Assembly: GCA_964402905.1 (NCBI GenBank)
Contig: CAYODU010000013.1
Coordinates: forward strand, 1-24,044
Source of the DNA: JABIDZ01 sp964402905
GTDB taxonomy: Archaea; Iainarchaeota; Iainarchaeia; Iainarchaeales; JAAZKV01
DNA: 24,044 nucleotides
Reading direction: 5' to 3'
The notes below the pieces were generated by a model. That model was given only the letters and a program-made list of their open reading frames with translations. It was not told the DNA's origin and made no database searches. Positions 1 to 7,120 of the stretch are shown here, in pieces (within the stretch, counting starts at the first letter, position 1; each line of letters opens with the position of its first letter). The position numbers and the translations under genes were made by a program.

Positions 1-183
1 GTTGCTGAAGAAAATCCAAAGTTTTTGAAAACTGGAGATGCAGCAATAGTAAAAATAACTCCAACAAAGCCTGTTTGCATTGAAAAATTCTCTGAATTCC
101 CACAATTGGGAAGATTTGCAATCAGAGATATGGGACAAACAGTTGCAGCAGGAGTTGTTCTAGAAATAGAAAAGAGAGAGTAA
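1..183 (+). CDS. tuf: Translation elongation factor EF-1alpha, C-terminal fragment
   Basis: The 5' end of this gene lies outside the window; the last 60 residues are present. They read as the end of domain III of EF-1alpha/EF-Tu, the GTPase that delivers aminoacyl-tRNA to the ribosomal A site. The signatures are TPTKPVCIEKFSEFPQLGRF followed by AIRDMGQTVAAGVV, which is the conserved C-terminal strand of the family. The stop is TAA. The next gene is uS10, and EF-1alpha followed by S10 is the usual archaeal order. A hairpin with a T-rich tail separates the two. Identification is secure although only the tail is visible. Confidence 0.95.
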   Translation, partial: VAEENPKFLKTGDAAIVKITPTKPVCIEKFSEFPQLGRFAIRDMGQTVAAGVVLEIEKRE

Positions 184-203
184 ACAAATTTGAATTGTTT
201 AAA

Positions 204-244
204 GGGTGAAAGAGTTTTTTCTTTCATCCCATTTTTATATTTTT
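204..244 (+). terminator. Hairpin with T-rich tail after EF-1alpha
   Basis: GGGTGAAAG (204-212) pairs with CTTTCATCCC (221-230), with one bulged base and an 8-nt loop. A T-rich run follows (231-244). It may end EF-1alpha transcripts or attenuate read-through into uS10. The T-rich run also resembles a TATA element (TTTATATTTT, 234-243) about 25 nt before the uS10 ATG, so a uS10 promoter here is possible. Confidence 0.6.
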
Positions 245-250
245 GAAAGT

Positions 251-261
251 AGGTTGATGAG
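251..261 (+). promoter_or_regulatory. SD-like motif AGGTTGATGAG before uS10
   Basis: AGGTTGATGAG lies directly before the uS10 ATG at 262. It resembles the anti-SD complement GGTGAT with one extra T. The same motif precedes uL4, uL2, eL14 and uS13 in this window. Confidence 0.55.
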
Positions 262-570
262 ATGCAAACAGCACGAATAGCACTAACAAGTACTGATTAT
301 AAGGTGCTGGAGGACTTATGTGACAAAATAATTGATGTTGCAGAAAGAACTGGTGCAAAGCACTCTGGGAAAATTCCCTTGCCTACAAAAAAACTAGTTG
401 TTCCCACAAGAAAAGGGGCTTCGGGTGGTGGAACAGAAAGCTATGAGAGATGGCAGATGCGAATCCACAAAAGACTAATTGATGTTCAAGCAGATGAGAG
501 AACACTTAAGAGAATTATGAGAGTAGAAATACCTGAAGATGTTCACTTGGAAATTGAATTAAAATCATAA
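262..570 (+). CDS. rps10: Ribosomal protein uS10
   Basis: A 102-residue protein of normal archaeal S10 length. It is a small-subunit head protein that contacts 16S rRNA. Family features are the N-terminal ARIALTSTDYKVLEDLCDKI strand-helix, the basic loop GAKHSGKIPLPTKK, and the motif SYERWQMRIHKRLIDV near residues 60-75. Its place directly after EF-1alpha matches the archaeal str-type cluster. The start at 262 is set by the AGGTTGATGAG motif just upstream; an earlier ATG at 257 is in another frame. A run of seven T (584-590) after the stop is a plausible archaeal oligo-T terminator. Confidence 0.95.
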   Translation: MQTARIALTSTDYKVLEDLCDKIIDVAERTGAKHSGKIPLPTKKLVVPTRKGASGGGTESYERWQMRIHKRLIDVQADERTLKRIMRVEIPEDVHLEIELKS

Positions 571-583
571 AACAAACAAAAAC

Positions 584-590
584 TTTTTTT
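584..590 (+). terminator. Oligo-T run after uS10
   Basis: Seven consecutive T lie 14 nt after the uS10 stop, with no strong hairpin. Oligo-T alone can terminate archaeal RNA polymerase, so this is a plausible but weakly supported terminator. Confidence 0.4.
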
Positions 591-625
591 AAAATCCAAA
601 AAAACAATTTCTTATACATAACCAT

Positions 626-640
626 ACTTTTTTATTATCT
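626..640 (+). promoter_or_regulatory. Possible TATA region for rtcB, leaderless
   Basis: A T-rich stretch reading CTTTTTTATTATC lies about 20-32 nt before the rtcB ATG at 659. That is the spacing expected of box A when transcription starts at or near the start codon. There is no SD-like sequence in the preceding 20 nt, which supports a leaderless mRNA. The match to the TATA consensus is loose. Confidence 0.4.
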
Positions 641-658
641 TTAACACAAGAATAATTC

Positions 659-1909
659 ATGGAAAAAATTTTTGCAAAAGATATTGACCAAAATACAAAA
701 AAACAATTTGAGAATTGTTTAAGCGAAAGCTATGTTCTTCAGGGAGCACTCATGCCGGATGCGCATCTAGGATATGTTGCCCCAATTGGTTCGGTATTAA
801 TCACAAAAGGTTTTATTGTACCCTCTTGGGTTGGCTATGATATGGGCTGTGGTGTCACAGCAACAAAAATTATGGGAAAAAGTCTTTTACCTAAAGTAAG
901 AAAGTATTCTGAGGCAATTTTTGATGAAATAAAAAAAGAAATCCCCATGGGACTTGGAAAACTAAATGCAGAACACAAAGTAAGCAAAGAAACAAAAAAA
1001 GATTTTGGAAATATTCTTGCTAAACTTGAAAAACAATTGAGTGATAAAGAACTTTTCAAATGGATAAAAAGAAAATCAATTAGTAATCTTGGCACCCTGG
1101 GACACGGAAATCATTTCATTGAAATTGATTACAGCAAAAATGAAGTTTGGTTAGTTGTACATTCTGGTTCAAGAAATATAGGCCACCACACTGCAGAGTA
1201 CTTTATGATTAAGGCAAAAGAAGAAGCTCTTTTGCAGAATAAAAAAATAAAAGAAAAAGATTATGTGGGCACTACAAAAACAGGATTTACTGGACCCATA
1301 GATAATTCAGAAGCAAAAGAAAATTTTGAAGCTACTTACCCGCTAAAAATTTCTTCAAAAATCGGAAAGGAATATCTAGCCGCACTTGATTTTTGTTTAG
1401 AATTTGCACTCCTTAACAGAATTGAAATAACAAAAAAAGTTGTTCTTGGAATTGAAAAAGTTCTTGGAGAAAAAATAAATTTTTCTGTGTGGGCAAACAA
1501 AAACCATAATAATGCAGAGAGAATAGGCAAAACCGATAAATTTGTTCACAGAAAAGGCGCTACTCCTTCAAAGAAAGGGGAGAAAGGAGTTATCCCAGGA
1601 AATATGCGTGACGGAAGTTACCTTGTTATTGGAAAGGGAAATAAAAAATTTTTGAATTCGAGTAGTCACGGCGCCGGGAGAAGAATGAGTAAAACTCAAG
1701 CAAAAAAAGAAATTAAAATGGAAGAATTTAAGAGAACCATGAAAGGGATAAAAGCAATTGTTGAAAACGGAACCATTGATGAATCCCCTTTTGCTTACAA
1801 AAATATTTTTGATGTAATGAAAGCACAAAAGGAAAGCGTGAGAATCTACAAGCACTTAAAACCAATCATTAACTGGAAAGGAACAGAAAATTATCCAGCA
1901 AAAGAGTAG
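659..1909 (+). CDS. rtcB: RNA-splicing ligase RtcB
   Basis: A 416-residue RtcB, the GTP- and Mn-dependent 3'-5' RNA ligase that joins tRNA exon halves and repairs broken RNA. The active-site map is complete: MPDAHLGYVAPIGSV (32-46), metal ligands D61 and C64 in GYDMGCGV, H152 in GHGNHFIE, H168 in VVHSGSRNIGHH, H283 in NHNNAE, and the guanylylated histidine H337 in SSSHGAGRRM. A C-terminal lysine (K407, in NWKG) corresponds to the conserved Lys-Gly near the family C-terminus. No intein interrupts it. At 416 residues it is nearer the compact E. coli-like form (about 408) than the roughly 480-residue Pyrococcus protein. No SD precedes the ATG, so the message is probably leaderless. It sits between uS10 and a membrane-protein gene and shares no evident operon with either. 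Confidence 0.96.
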   Translation: MEKIFAKDIDQNTKKQFENCLSESYVLQGALMPDAHLGYVAPIGSVLITKGFIVPSWVGYDMGCGVTATKIMGKSLLPKVRKYSEAIFDEIKKEIPMGLGKLNAEHKVSKETKKDFGNILAKLEKQLSDKELFKWIKRKSISNLGTLGHGNHFIEIDYSKNEVWLVVHSGSRNIGHHTAEYFMIKAKEEALLQNKKIKEKDYVGTTKTGFTGPIDNSEAKENFEATYPLKISSKIGKEYLAALDFCLEFALLNRIEITKKVVLGIEKVLGEKINFSVWANKNHNNAERIGKTDKFVHRKGATPSKKGEKGVIPGNMRDGSYLVIGKGNKKFLNSSSHGAGRRMSKTQAKKEIKMEEFKRTMKGIKAIVENGTIDESPFAYKNIFDVMKAQKESVRIYKHLKPIINWKGTENYPAKE

Positions 1910-1918
1910 CAAGAAAAG

Positions 1919-1928
1919 CTTATAAATA
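1919..1928 (+). promoter_or_regulatory. TATA box for the DUF4013 gene
   Basis: CTTATAAATA lies about 55 nt before the ATG at 1980, predicting a start site near 1947. The short leader then contains AGGGGAG (1964-1970), a strong SD nine nt before the start. Confidence 0.6.
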
Positions 1929-1979
1929 ACTAAAACAATTTATATTCAATAAAAAAAATCTAAAGGGGAGTTTTGGGTT

Positions 1980-2645
1980 ATGGATTTAGGAGTAGCTTTT
2001 AAGAAGCCATTCAGCAATATTACCAATCTTATTATTGGAATTATTCTTTCATTGATACCAATAATAAACGTTCTAACAATTCCAGGTTATTTGCTAAGAG
2101 TTGCTAAGAAAACGATGAGTAAGGATAAATCTTTGCCAAATTTTAGTAATTTTGGTGAACTGGTTGTTGATAGTATAAAGGCAATCATAGTAATGTTTAT
2201 CCACGGAATAATACTCGGAGTAATAGCATTTATTTTAGCATTAATTCCTTTTGTTGGACCAATAATAGCAATAATATGGACTATTGTCTATGCTTTTGTA
2301 ATGATTTCTGGAATGATGACACTTGCTGATACTAAGAGTATCGGTGCGGCATTAAATGTTCCAGCATTGTTCAAGAAAGCAAAGAGAGCTAGTTTCATTA
2401 TCGCAGTAATTGTTGGTGCAATAATTGTTGGAATTATACAAGCTATAATAACAGCAATATTTGGCAGCGTTGCCTTTGCTCAGTTGTTACCTATGTTTAT
2501 GGGACAAACTATTGACATAGTAACTGTAATGAATGCAATGATGTCACTTTTGGCAACAGCATTTGTAGCAGTAATTGTAATGGTAATCGTAGGATACATA
2601 CTGAATATATTCTATGTAACAATCGTTGCAGAATCTTATAAATAA
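1980..2645 (+). CDS. DUF4013 family multi-pass membrane protein
   Basis: A 221-residue, very hydrophobic protein. It matches the archaeal DUF4013 pattern: an N-terminal FKKPFSNITNL segment, a helix ending in LTIPGYLLRVAKKTM, then the hallmark LPNFSNFGELVVDSIKAIIV (about residues 57-76). Roughly five or six membrane helices follow, at about 17-40, 70-92, 95-120, 138-162, 185-215. No catalytic motif is visible and the family function is unknown. It has its own TATA box and SD and is followed by a GNRA-loop hairpin terminator, so it looks monocistronic. The next gene, 2744-3664, is another multi-pass protein of different sequence. Family assignment is good; function is not inferable. Confidence 0.85.
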   Translation: MDLGVAFKKPFSNITNLIIGIILSLIPIINVLTIPGYLLRVAKKTMSKDKSLPNFSNFGELVVDSIKAIIVMFIHGIILGVIAFILALIPFVGPIIAIIWTIVYAFVMISGMMTLADTKSIGAALNVPALFKKAKRASFIIAVIVGAIIVGIIQAIITAIFGSVAFAQLLPMFMGQTIDIVTVMNAMMSLLATAFVAVIVMVIVGYILNIFYVTIVAESYK

Positions 2646-2680
2646 AGTGAAGCGAAAGCTTCACTTTTTTTCTTTTTTTT
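2646..2680 (+). terminator. Intrinsic terminator, GAAA-loop hairpin plus T run
   Basis: AGTGAAGC (2646-2653), GAAA loop, GCTTCACT (2658-2665): a perfect 8-bp stem capped by a GNRA tetraloop and followed by a T run broken by a single C (2665-2680). It is the clearest factor-independent terminator in the window. Confidence 0.85.
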
Positions 2681-2712
2681 AAAAAAAATTTTATAAAAAA
2701 CGTTTCAGAAAG

Positions 2713-2720
2713 TTATATAA
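2713..2720 (+). promoter_or_regulatory. TATA box for the 306-aa membrane protein, leaderless
   Basis: TTATATAA is centred about 27 nt before the ATG at 2744. No SD lies between them. The spacing puts the transcription start at or next to the start codon, predicting a leaderless mRNA. Confidence 0.7.
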
Positions 2721-2743
2721 ATACATAAATCAATTATCTTTCA

Positions 2744-3664
2744 ATGGGTAATGAAGATTCAATAACAGAAATAATTTCTTTTGGCTTTGCAGGTTGGAGA
2801 AAAGACAAGTTAATGTTAAAGTATTTGCTTGTGAGCATTATTTTATTTACTTTATTTTCCTTCGGAATGCTTTACTTTTCCCTTAATTTCTCACTAGGAT
2901 TAGCAAATAATACAATTACAACCAGCGAAGAAGTAACAAGCATGCTTATTGCTTTCTATGCAGGAATTGCCCCATTAATAATAGTAATGGGACTAATTGC
3001 AATATTTCTTTCTTACTTAATAATTGGAAGAGCACTAAATTTGTGTGGAAGAAAAAGCATCAAACTAAATTTGGTACGATTCATAAAAATGATTCTTATT
3101 AATATTGCACAATCAATAATTGCTTTCCTTTCACTTTTTAATATTAAATTTCTTTTAATCGGAGTTGTGGGCTTCATTCTGACAGTGGTGGGATTCATAG
3201 CAATGCCAATAGGTTTGCTTGCTGGCGTAATTTTAACAATGATTGGAGTTATTCTTTCAATTATTTATTTTGTGATAGTAATTTACAATACAATTAGACT
3301 CTCTCTAGGTGAAATCATATTTGTTGAAAAAGAAGAGTCAATGATTAGGGCTCTTAAAGAGTCATGGATTGTTACAAAAGGAAATGTTTGGACTATTATT
3401 TTGGTTGAAATAGTTGTTGTTGTTATTGCATCAATAATTAGTATTGTTGCAGAGATTCCTGTAATGCTTTACACAATATTCCAAACAGTTGGATCAGTAG
3501 TAGCTGGAAGTACTGCCAGTGAAATAATGTTTTTGAATGATCCGCTTTTCTACATATTGTATATACCTTCATTCGTTGTGACAGGTTATCTTGTAGTAGT
3601 GGGGAGTTCTGTTTTCGCAATGTTATATGTTGTTCTTTCAAAAGGAAAAAAGAAAGCAAAATAG
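2744..3664 (+). CDS. Multi-pass membrane protein, function unknown
   Basis: A 306-residue integral membrane protein with about six or seven helices, at roughly 27-49, 70-94, 112-132, 135-180 (two helices), 215-240 and 266-295, and a lysine-rich C-terminus (KGKKKAK). The segment MIRALKESWIVTKGNVWTII (about 201-220) resembles the conserved 'SW..TKGN' element of YciC/GPDPase-membrane-domain-like and DUF4013-like families, usually found just before a membrane helix. No enzymatic residues are evident. The gene has its own TATA box and probably starts leaderless. It lies between the DUF4013 gene and the surface-protein gene, so a membrane or envelope role alongside them is possible but unproven. 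Confidence 0.7.
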   Translation: MGNEDSITEIISFGFAGWRKDKLMLKYLLVSIILFTLFSFGMLYFSLNFSLGLANNTITTSEEVTSMLIAFYAGIAPLIIVMGLIAIFLSYLIIGRALNLCGRKSIKLNLVRFIKMILINIAQSIIAFLSLFNIKFLLIGVVGFILTVVGFIAMPIGLLAGVILTMIGVILSIIYFVIVIYNTIRLSLGEIIFVEKEESMIRALKESWIVTKGNVWTIILVEIVVVVIASIISIVAEIPVMLYTIFQTVGSVVAGSTASEIMFLNDPLFYILYIPSFVVTGYLVVVGSSVFAMLYVVLSKGKKKAK

Positions 3665-3805
3665 AACAATAATAAATTAAAGCAACTCTTTCTTTAAAAA
3701 AGGCCCAAAATGAAGTATAATGGTTTTCTTGATATAAAATAGTCTTTTTTTATTGGAAAAAAGCAAAAATTAAGGAAACAATCTTTATCTTTTGGAAATA
3801 ATCTG

Positions 3806-3825
3806 TTCAAGGGTTTTTTCTTGAA
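3806..3825 (+). repeat. Short inverted repeat in the 3665-3947 spacer
   Basis: TTCAAG (3806-3811) and CTTGAA (3820-3825) form a weak 6-bp hairpin with an 8-nt loop. It may be incidental in AT-rich DNA. Confidence 0.25.
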
Positions 3826-3859
3826 AAAAATACACAAAAAACAGAAGAAAAATTTTTAT

Positions 3860-3888
3860 GGGAACGAAAGTGGTTATAACTTGTTCCC
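3860..3888 (+). repeat. Inverted repeat upstream of the surface-protein promoter
   Basis: GGGAAC (3860-3865) pairs with GTTCCC (3883-3888), and AAGT (3868-3871) with ACTT (3879-3882), leaving a 2-nt bulge and a 7-nt loop. It ends 15 nt before the candidate TATA box. It could be an operator or a structured 3' end of upstream RNA. No T run follows, so it is not a classic terminator. Confidence 0.4.
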
Positions 3889-3903
3889 GTGAATAAGCGA
3901 AAA

Positions 3904-3913
3904 GCTTTTATAA
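3904..3913 (+). promoter_or_regulatory. TATA box for the secreted protein gene
   Basis: GCTTTTATAA lies about 40 nt before the ATG at 3948, predicting a start near 3932. The SD GGTGA (3936-3940) lies seven nt before the start. TATATAAG at 3930-3937 is too close to the ATG to serve as box A. Confidence 0.6.
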
Positions 3914-3947
3914 TCGTTTGGGAAGAAATATATAAGGTGAATTTCTG

Positions 3948-5855
3948 ATGAAATATGGAACGGTTTTGGGTGTTGGATTAGTATTATTCATAGTAATGCT
4001 TTTTGCGAGCACAGCTTTTGCATGCTCAATTAATGTTGACAATGCAAGAACAGAACTTAGAAGCGAAACAGATGGCTATGCCACAAGCATTTCAGCAGAA
4101 GATAATTCACAAATTGATATTAAAAATTCTTTTACAATAAGTGATGTAACTGGGAGCGATTGCCCCACAAATATAACAGTGAAAAATCAGGTCTTTAGAG
4201 AAATTAGTGGAAATTGGGTCTTATATAGAACAACTGCAACAAAAACACAAGAATTAGCAGAAGATGACTATGTTTTTGTATGGTCAAATGATTTTTCTGT
4301 TGATAATCAATACGAAAGATATAAAGTAGAAGGAATAGTTTTACAAGGAAGCACTGAAATTGAGAGGACAGAATCATACATTGATATTCAAAACAACTCT
4401 TGTTCAGGAATAGTACTTACCACATATGATATTACACTTGGCGAGGACACAACAGCAACAAGAACATTCAGAATAGAAAACAATACAAACACTGCTTTTG
4501 ATATTAGTAATTTATCAATTTTGTTTACAAACGCATTAATTAGTTCAGGAAGCGCTGATTACGATACTACAATTAACAGATATTCAAATGGTAATGTTTA
4601 TGTTTCGCTTGATGCAGGATATGTTTCAAGTAACACCACAACAACAGGAACTTTTTCTGTTGCAGGTTACCTTGGAAGCCAATACTGCTCTGAAACAAAT
4701 ATTGGAAGAAAAACATTTAGCGTAACAGTTCAAGAGACAGGAAACAATTCTGGCTCAAACTACACTACTTCATCTGATTGTGATGACTTATCAATCCAAT
4801 CAAAAGACATTACTCTAAACGAAGGCACAGAAGCCAAAAGCGTTTTCTATTTAGAAAATAATAGCACAAAAAGATTTGAATTGACTGATGTTAGTATTAC
4901 AAACAATGGACTTGATTTGGCAGCATACTACTATGAACAATATGCTTTCCCATCAGAGATAGCTGATATTGTTATTAGCGCAAAAGCACCAAATGTTATA
5001 CAAGACAAATCCTACTCTAATACAATACAAATAAAAGGAAGATTTAGCGACGGAAAAACTTGTTCTTTTTCAAGCATAAATGAAGAAAATTTTAATGTTA
5101 ATATAAAAGATACTACTTCATCAATATTCTTTGCAGGATGCGAAGCATTTACAATTAATGCCCCAGCATCAGTAAGCATAGAAAACTTTGGAAGCATTCC
5201 AATTACAATTGTTAACGGAACAAACAAAACTGCAAATATTTATATCGAAGGAGACTTATCGGTTTCTCCAACAATGATTTCTTTGCCAGCAAACAGTTCT
5301 ATTTCAAGAGATTTAACTGTTTCAATTAATAAAAACAGCGGAGAAATTGATTTAAGACCAGCAATAGATTCGTGTAACACACAAACAAAAAGAATAATTG
5401 TTACTAACACTGCACAAGGAAACTTGTCACTTATTGCAATAAGCCCAAGTATAATTCAAACGGACGGGGGCATGGTTCTTTCAGTAGAATTCAATAATCC
5501 TACAACAAAAATATTTACCGGAACAATAAGTACTAATCTTAGAAACTATGTTGCAGACGACAAAATTATTACTATCCCAAGCGGAAAAAGTTACACAGAA
5601 ATAAATTTAACAAATGCAAATAACACCAATGGAAATGATACATTATCATTTTCTTCTGAAGGAGAAACAAAAACAGTTGCTTTGTACTCTGGTGAAGGAA
5701 GTCTATCAGGGCTATTTTTGTTCTTTGGAGCAAATGCTTTTGGAATAGGACTATTAATAATTATAATAATTATAGTTGTGGCAATTATTGTTGTCGCGGG
5801 GGCTTATCCAGGAAATGATAGGCCAAAAGAACCTTGGGAAAATACAAAGTACTAA
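3948..5855 (+). CDS. Secreted, membrane-anchored protein with cysteine-paired Ig-like repeats
   Basis: A 635-residue protein not assignable to a named family. Residues 1-25 are a signal peptide, probably cut at AFA|C26. The ectodomain is rich in Ser, Thr and Asn with many N-glycosylation sequons (N75, N149, N178, N188, N229, N271). Its eight cysteines fall into four pairs: C26/C72, C152/C247, C278/C372 and C398/C476. The second and third units are tandem repeats; compare DITLGEDTTATRTFRIENN (161-179) with DITLNEGTEAKSVFYLENN (287-305), with pair spacings of 95 and 94. A cysteine-free beta-rich segment (about 488-580) leads to a C-terminal helix (about 586-619) and a short tail, PGNDRPKEPWENTKY. 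This predicts a cell-surface stalk anchored by its C-terminus and stabilised by one disulfide per domain. Surface-layer, adhesion or scaffold roles are possible; no catalytic motif is visible. Confidence 0.8.
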   Translation: MKYGTVLGVGLVLFIVMLFASTAFACSINVDNARTELRSETDGYATSISAEDNSQIDIKNSFTISDVTGSDCPTNITVKNQVFREISGNWVLYRTTATKTQELAEDDYVFVWSNDFSVDNQYERYKVEGIVLQGSTEIERTESYIDIQNNSCSGIVLTTYDITLGEDTTATRTFRIENNTNTAFDISNLSILFTNALISSGSADYDTTINRYSNGNVYVSLDAGYVSSNTTTTGTFSVAGYLGSQYCSETNIGRKTFSVTVQETGNNSGSNYTTSSDCDDLSIQSKDITLNEGTEAKSVFYLENNSTKRFELTDVSITNNGLDLAAYYYEQYAFPSEIADIVISAKAPNVIQDKSYSNTIQIKGRFSDGKTCSFSSINEENFNVNIKDTTSSIFFAGCEAFTINAPASVSIENFGSIPITIVNGTNKTANIYIEGDLSVSPTMISLPANSSISRDLTVSINKNSGEIDLRPAIDSCNTQTKRIIVTNTAQGNLSLIAISPSIIQTDGGMVLSVEFNNPTTKIFTGTISTNLRNYVADDKIITIPSGKSYTEINLTNANNTNGNDTLSFSSEGETKTVALYSGEGSLSGLFLFFGANAFGIGLLIIIIIIVVAIIVVAGAYPGNDRPKEPWENTKY

Positions 5856-5948
5856 GAGTAAAAATAAACGGGAAAAGAGCGAAAAGGAAGAGAAATCCTT
5901 TAAAAAGCTTTCCGTGAAGAAATTAAATATTAAATTGAGTAGACTGTG

Positions 5949-5956
5949 TTTAAAAT
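5949..5956 (+). promoter_or_regulatory. Candidate TATA box for the L3 ribosomal operon
   Basis: TTTAAAAT lies about 105 nt before the uL3 ATG, predicting a start near 5980 and a 75-nt leader. TTTAAAAAG at 5899-5907 is an alternative that would give a longer leader. The sequence does not decide between them. Confidence 0.4.
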
Positions 5957-5979
5957 CTGGTGATTTGGACATAAATACC

Positions 5980-6020
5980 CAAGCCAATTTTTATTGGTTG
6001 ACGGTTTTTGCCAAAAGGCG
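5980..6020 (+). promoter_or_regulatory. Two hairpins in the L3 operon leader
   Basis: CCAAT (5984-5988) and ATTGG (5993-5997) close a TTTT loop, extended by CAA/TTG around a bulged G. Then GCC (6010-6012), AAAA, GGC (6017-6019) forms a second small hairpin. They fall in the probable 5' leader of a long ribosomal operon, where feedback control by a ribosomal protein would be expected, but no rRNA-mimic site is recognisable. Confidence 0.35.
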
Positions 6021-6056
6021 TGCTCATTTAATCAAAATATGTTTTGAGTGAAATGA

Positions 6057-7082
6057 ATGTCAGAGTATAATGCGCCTAGGCGCGGTTCAATGGCTTACTA
6101 TCCAAGAGTAAGAAGCAAAAAAGAGACGCCGAGCATGAAAGCTAGCGGAAAAGAAGCAAAAGCACTTAATTTTTTATGTTATAAAGCCGGAATGACTCAA
6201 ATAATGGGCAAGAACAAGCACAAAGGAAGCCCTTCTTTTGGACACGAAGTTGTTCTACCGGCAACTATTATTGAGTGCCCTCCACTAAAAGTATTTGGAG
6301 TAAGAGCTTATACAAAAGCAGAAATTGGTGTTGTTCCACTAAGTGACGCACTAGCAGAAAACGTTGATAATGAAATAATGAGAAAAATAAATAATTTCAA
6401 AAAGAAAAGTCAAAAAAACAAAGATAAAAAGGAAAACACAGAAAAAAAGAGCACAAAAGAAAAGAAAATTTATGAAATAGCTGATTTTGAAAAAGAGATT
6501 AATGATATTGAATATTTTACTCTTCTTATTCACACACAACCAAAGAAAATTTCTCTAAAGAAAACTCCCGATATAAGCGAAGTTTTTATCGGAGGAAAAA
6601 AAGAAGAGCAATTAAATTATGCTAAACAAATTCTTGGAAAAGAAATTAATTTTGACGAAGTATTTAGTGAAGGAGACTTCCTTGATATTAAAGCAGTTAC
6701 TACTGGAAAAGGAATTCAAGGAGTAGTAAAGAGATTTAATGTTAGAATGCTAAGACCAAAAGCAAAGACAAGAAGAGTAGTTGGTTCAATAAGTCCATGG
6801 CATCCAACAACAGTAATGTTCACTGTGGCTAGACCTGGACAAATGGGTTACCAAAATAGAACTGAATACAATAAAAAATTAGTAAAAATTTCTGATAAGA
6901 CAGAAGAAGTTAATTCTAAATCTGGTTTTAGTGGTTATGGTCATGTACAAGGAAAATTCGCTGTTATTGTTGGTTCTATTCCTGGGCCAAGCAAAAGATG
7001 TATTGCACTAAGAAAAGGTATTAGACCAGTACAAAAAAGAGGAATACATTTAGAAGCAGTAGAAAAAATTTTGGTTAAATGA
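6057..7082 (+). CDS. rpl3: Ribosomal protein uL3
   Basis: A 341-residue archaeal L3, a large-subunit protein that reaches toward the peptidyl-transferase centre. The N-terminus (RRGSMAYYPRVRSKKETPSM) and the core CYKAGMTQIM are diagnostic, as are RRVVGSISPWHPTTVMFTVA, where the tryptophan finger lies, and the C-terminal GSIPGPSKRCIALRKGIR. An internal lysine-rich stretch (about residues 110-138) precedes YFTLLIHTQPKK. Length is usual for archaea. The ATG at 6057 follows GAGTG (6046-6050); an ATG at 6053 opens only a six-codon frame. This is the first gene of the long ribosomal operon and has a leader of its own. Confidence 0.96.
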   Translation: MSEYNAPRRGSMAYYPRVRSKKETPSMKASGKEAKALNFLCYKAGMTQIMGKNKHKGSPSFGHEVVLPATIIECPPLKVFGVRAYTKAEIGVVPLSDALAENVDNEIMRKINNFKKKSQKNKDKKENTEKKSTKEKKIYEIADFEKEINDIEYFTLLIHTQPKKISLKKTPDISEVFIGGKKEEQLNYAKQILGKEINFDEVFSEGDFLDIKAVTTGKGIQGVVKRFNVRMLRPKAKTRRVVGSISPWHPTTVMFTVARPGQMGYQNRTEYNKKLVKISDKTEEVNSKSGFSGYGHVQGKFAVIVGSIPGPSKRCIALRKGIRPVQKRGIHLEAVEKILVK

Positions 7083-7109
7083 TAAATGAAATGGGAAAAT
7101 TATTTTTTT

Positions 7110-7120
7110 GGGTTGATGAA
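7110..7120 (+). promoter_or_regulatory. SD-like motif GGGTTGATGAA fixing the uL4 start
   Basis: GGGTTGATGAA sits immediately before ATG 7121, matching the motif before uS10 and eL14. It argues against the in-frame ATG at 7079, which would add 14 non-family residues. Confidence 0.6.

Noticed and set aside
251..261. Possible C/D box guide RNA, because TGATGA resembles box C
   Set aside because: The preceding base is T, not a purine, no box D (CTGA) follows at a suitable distance, and the motif recurs directly before start codons instead.
659..1909. Intein or frameshift in rtcB
   Set aside because: RtcB is a common intein host, but all active-site motifs occur in one uninterrupted frame of normal length.
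5776..6051. 91-codon open frame spanning the end of the surface gene and the uL3 leader
   Set aside because: It overlaps the end of a convincing gene in another frame, has no family features, and its second half coincides with the probable promoter and leader hairpins.
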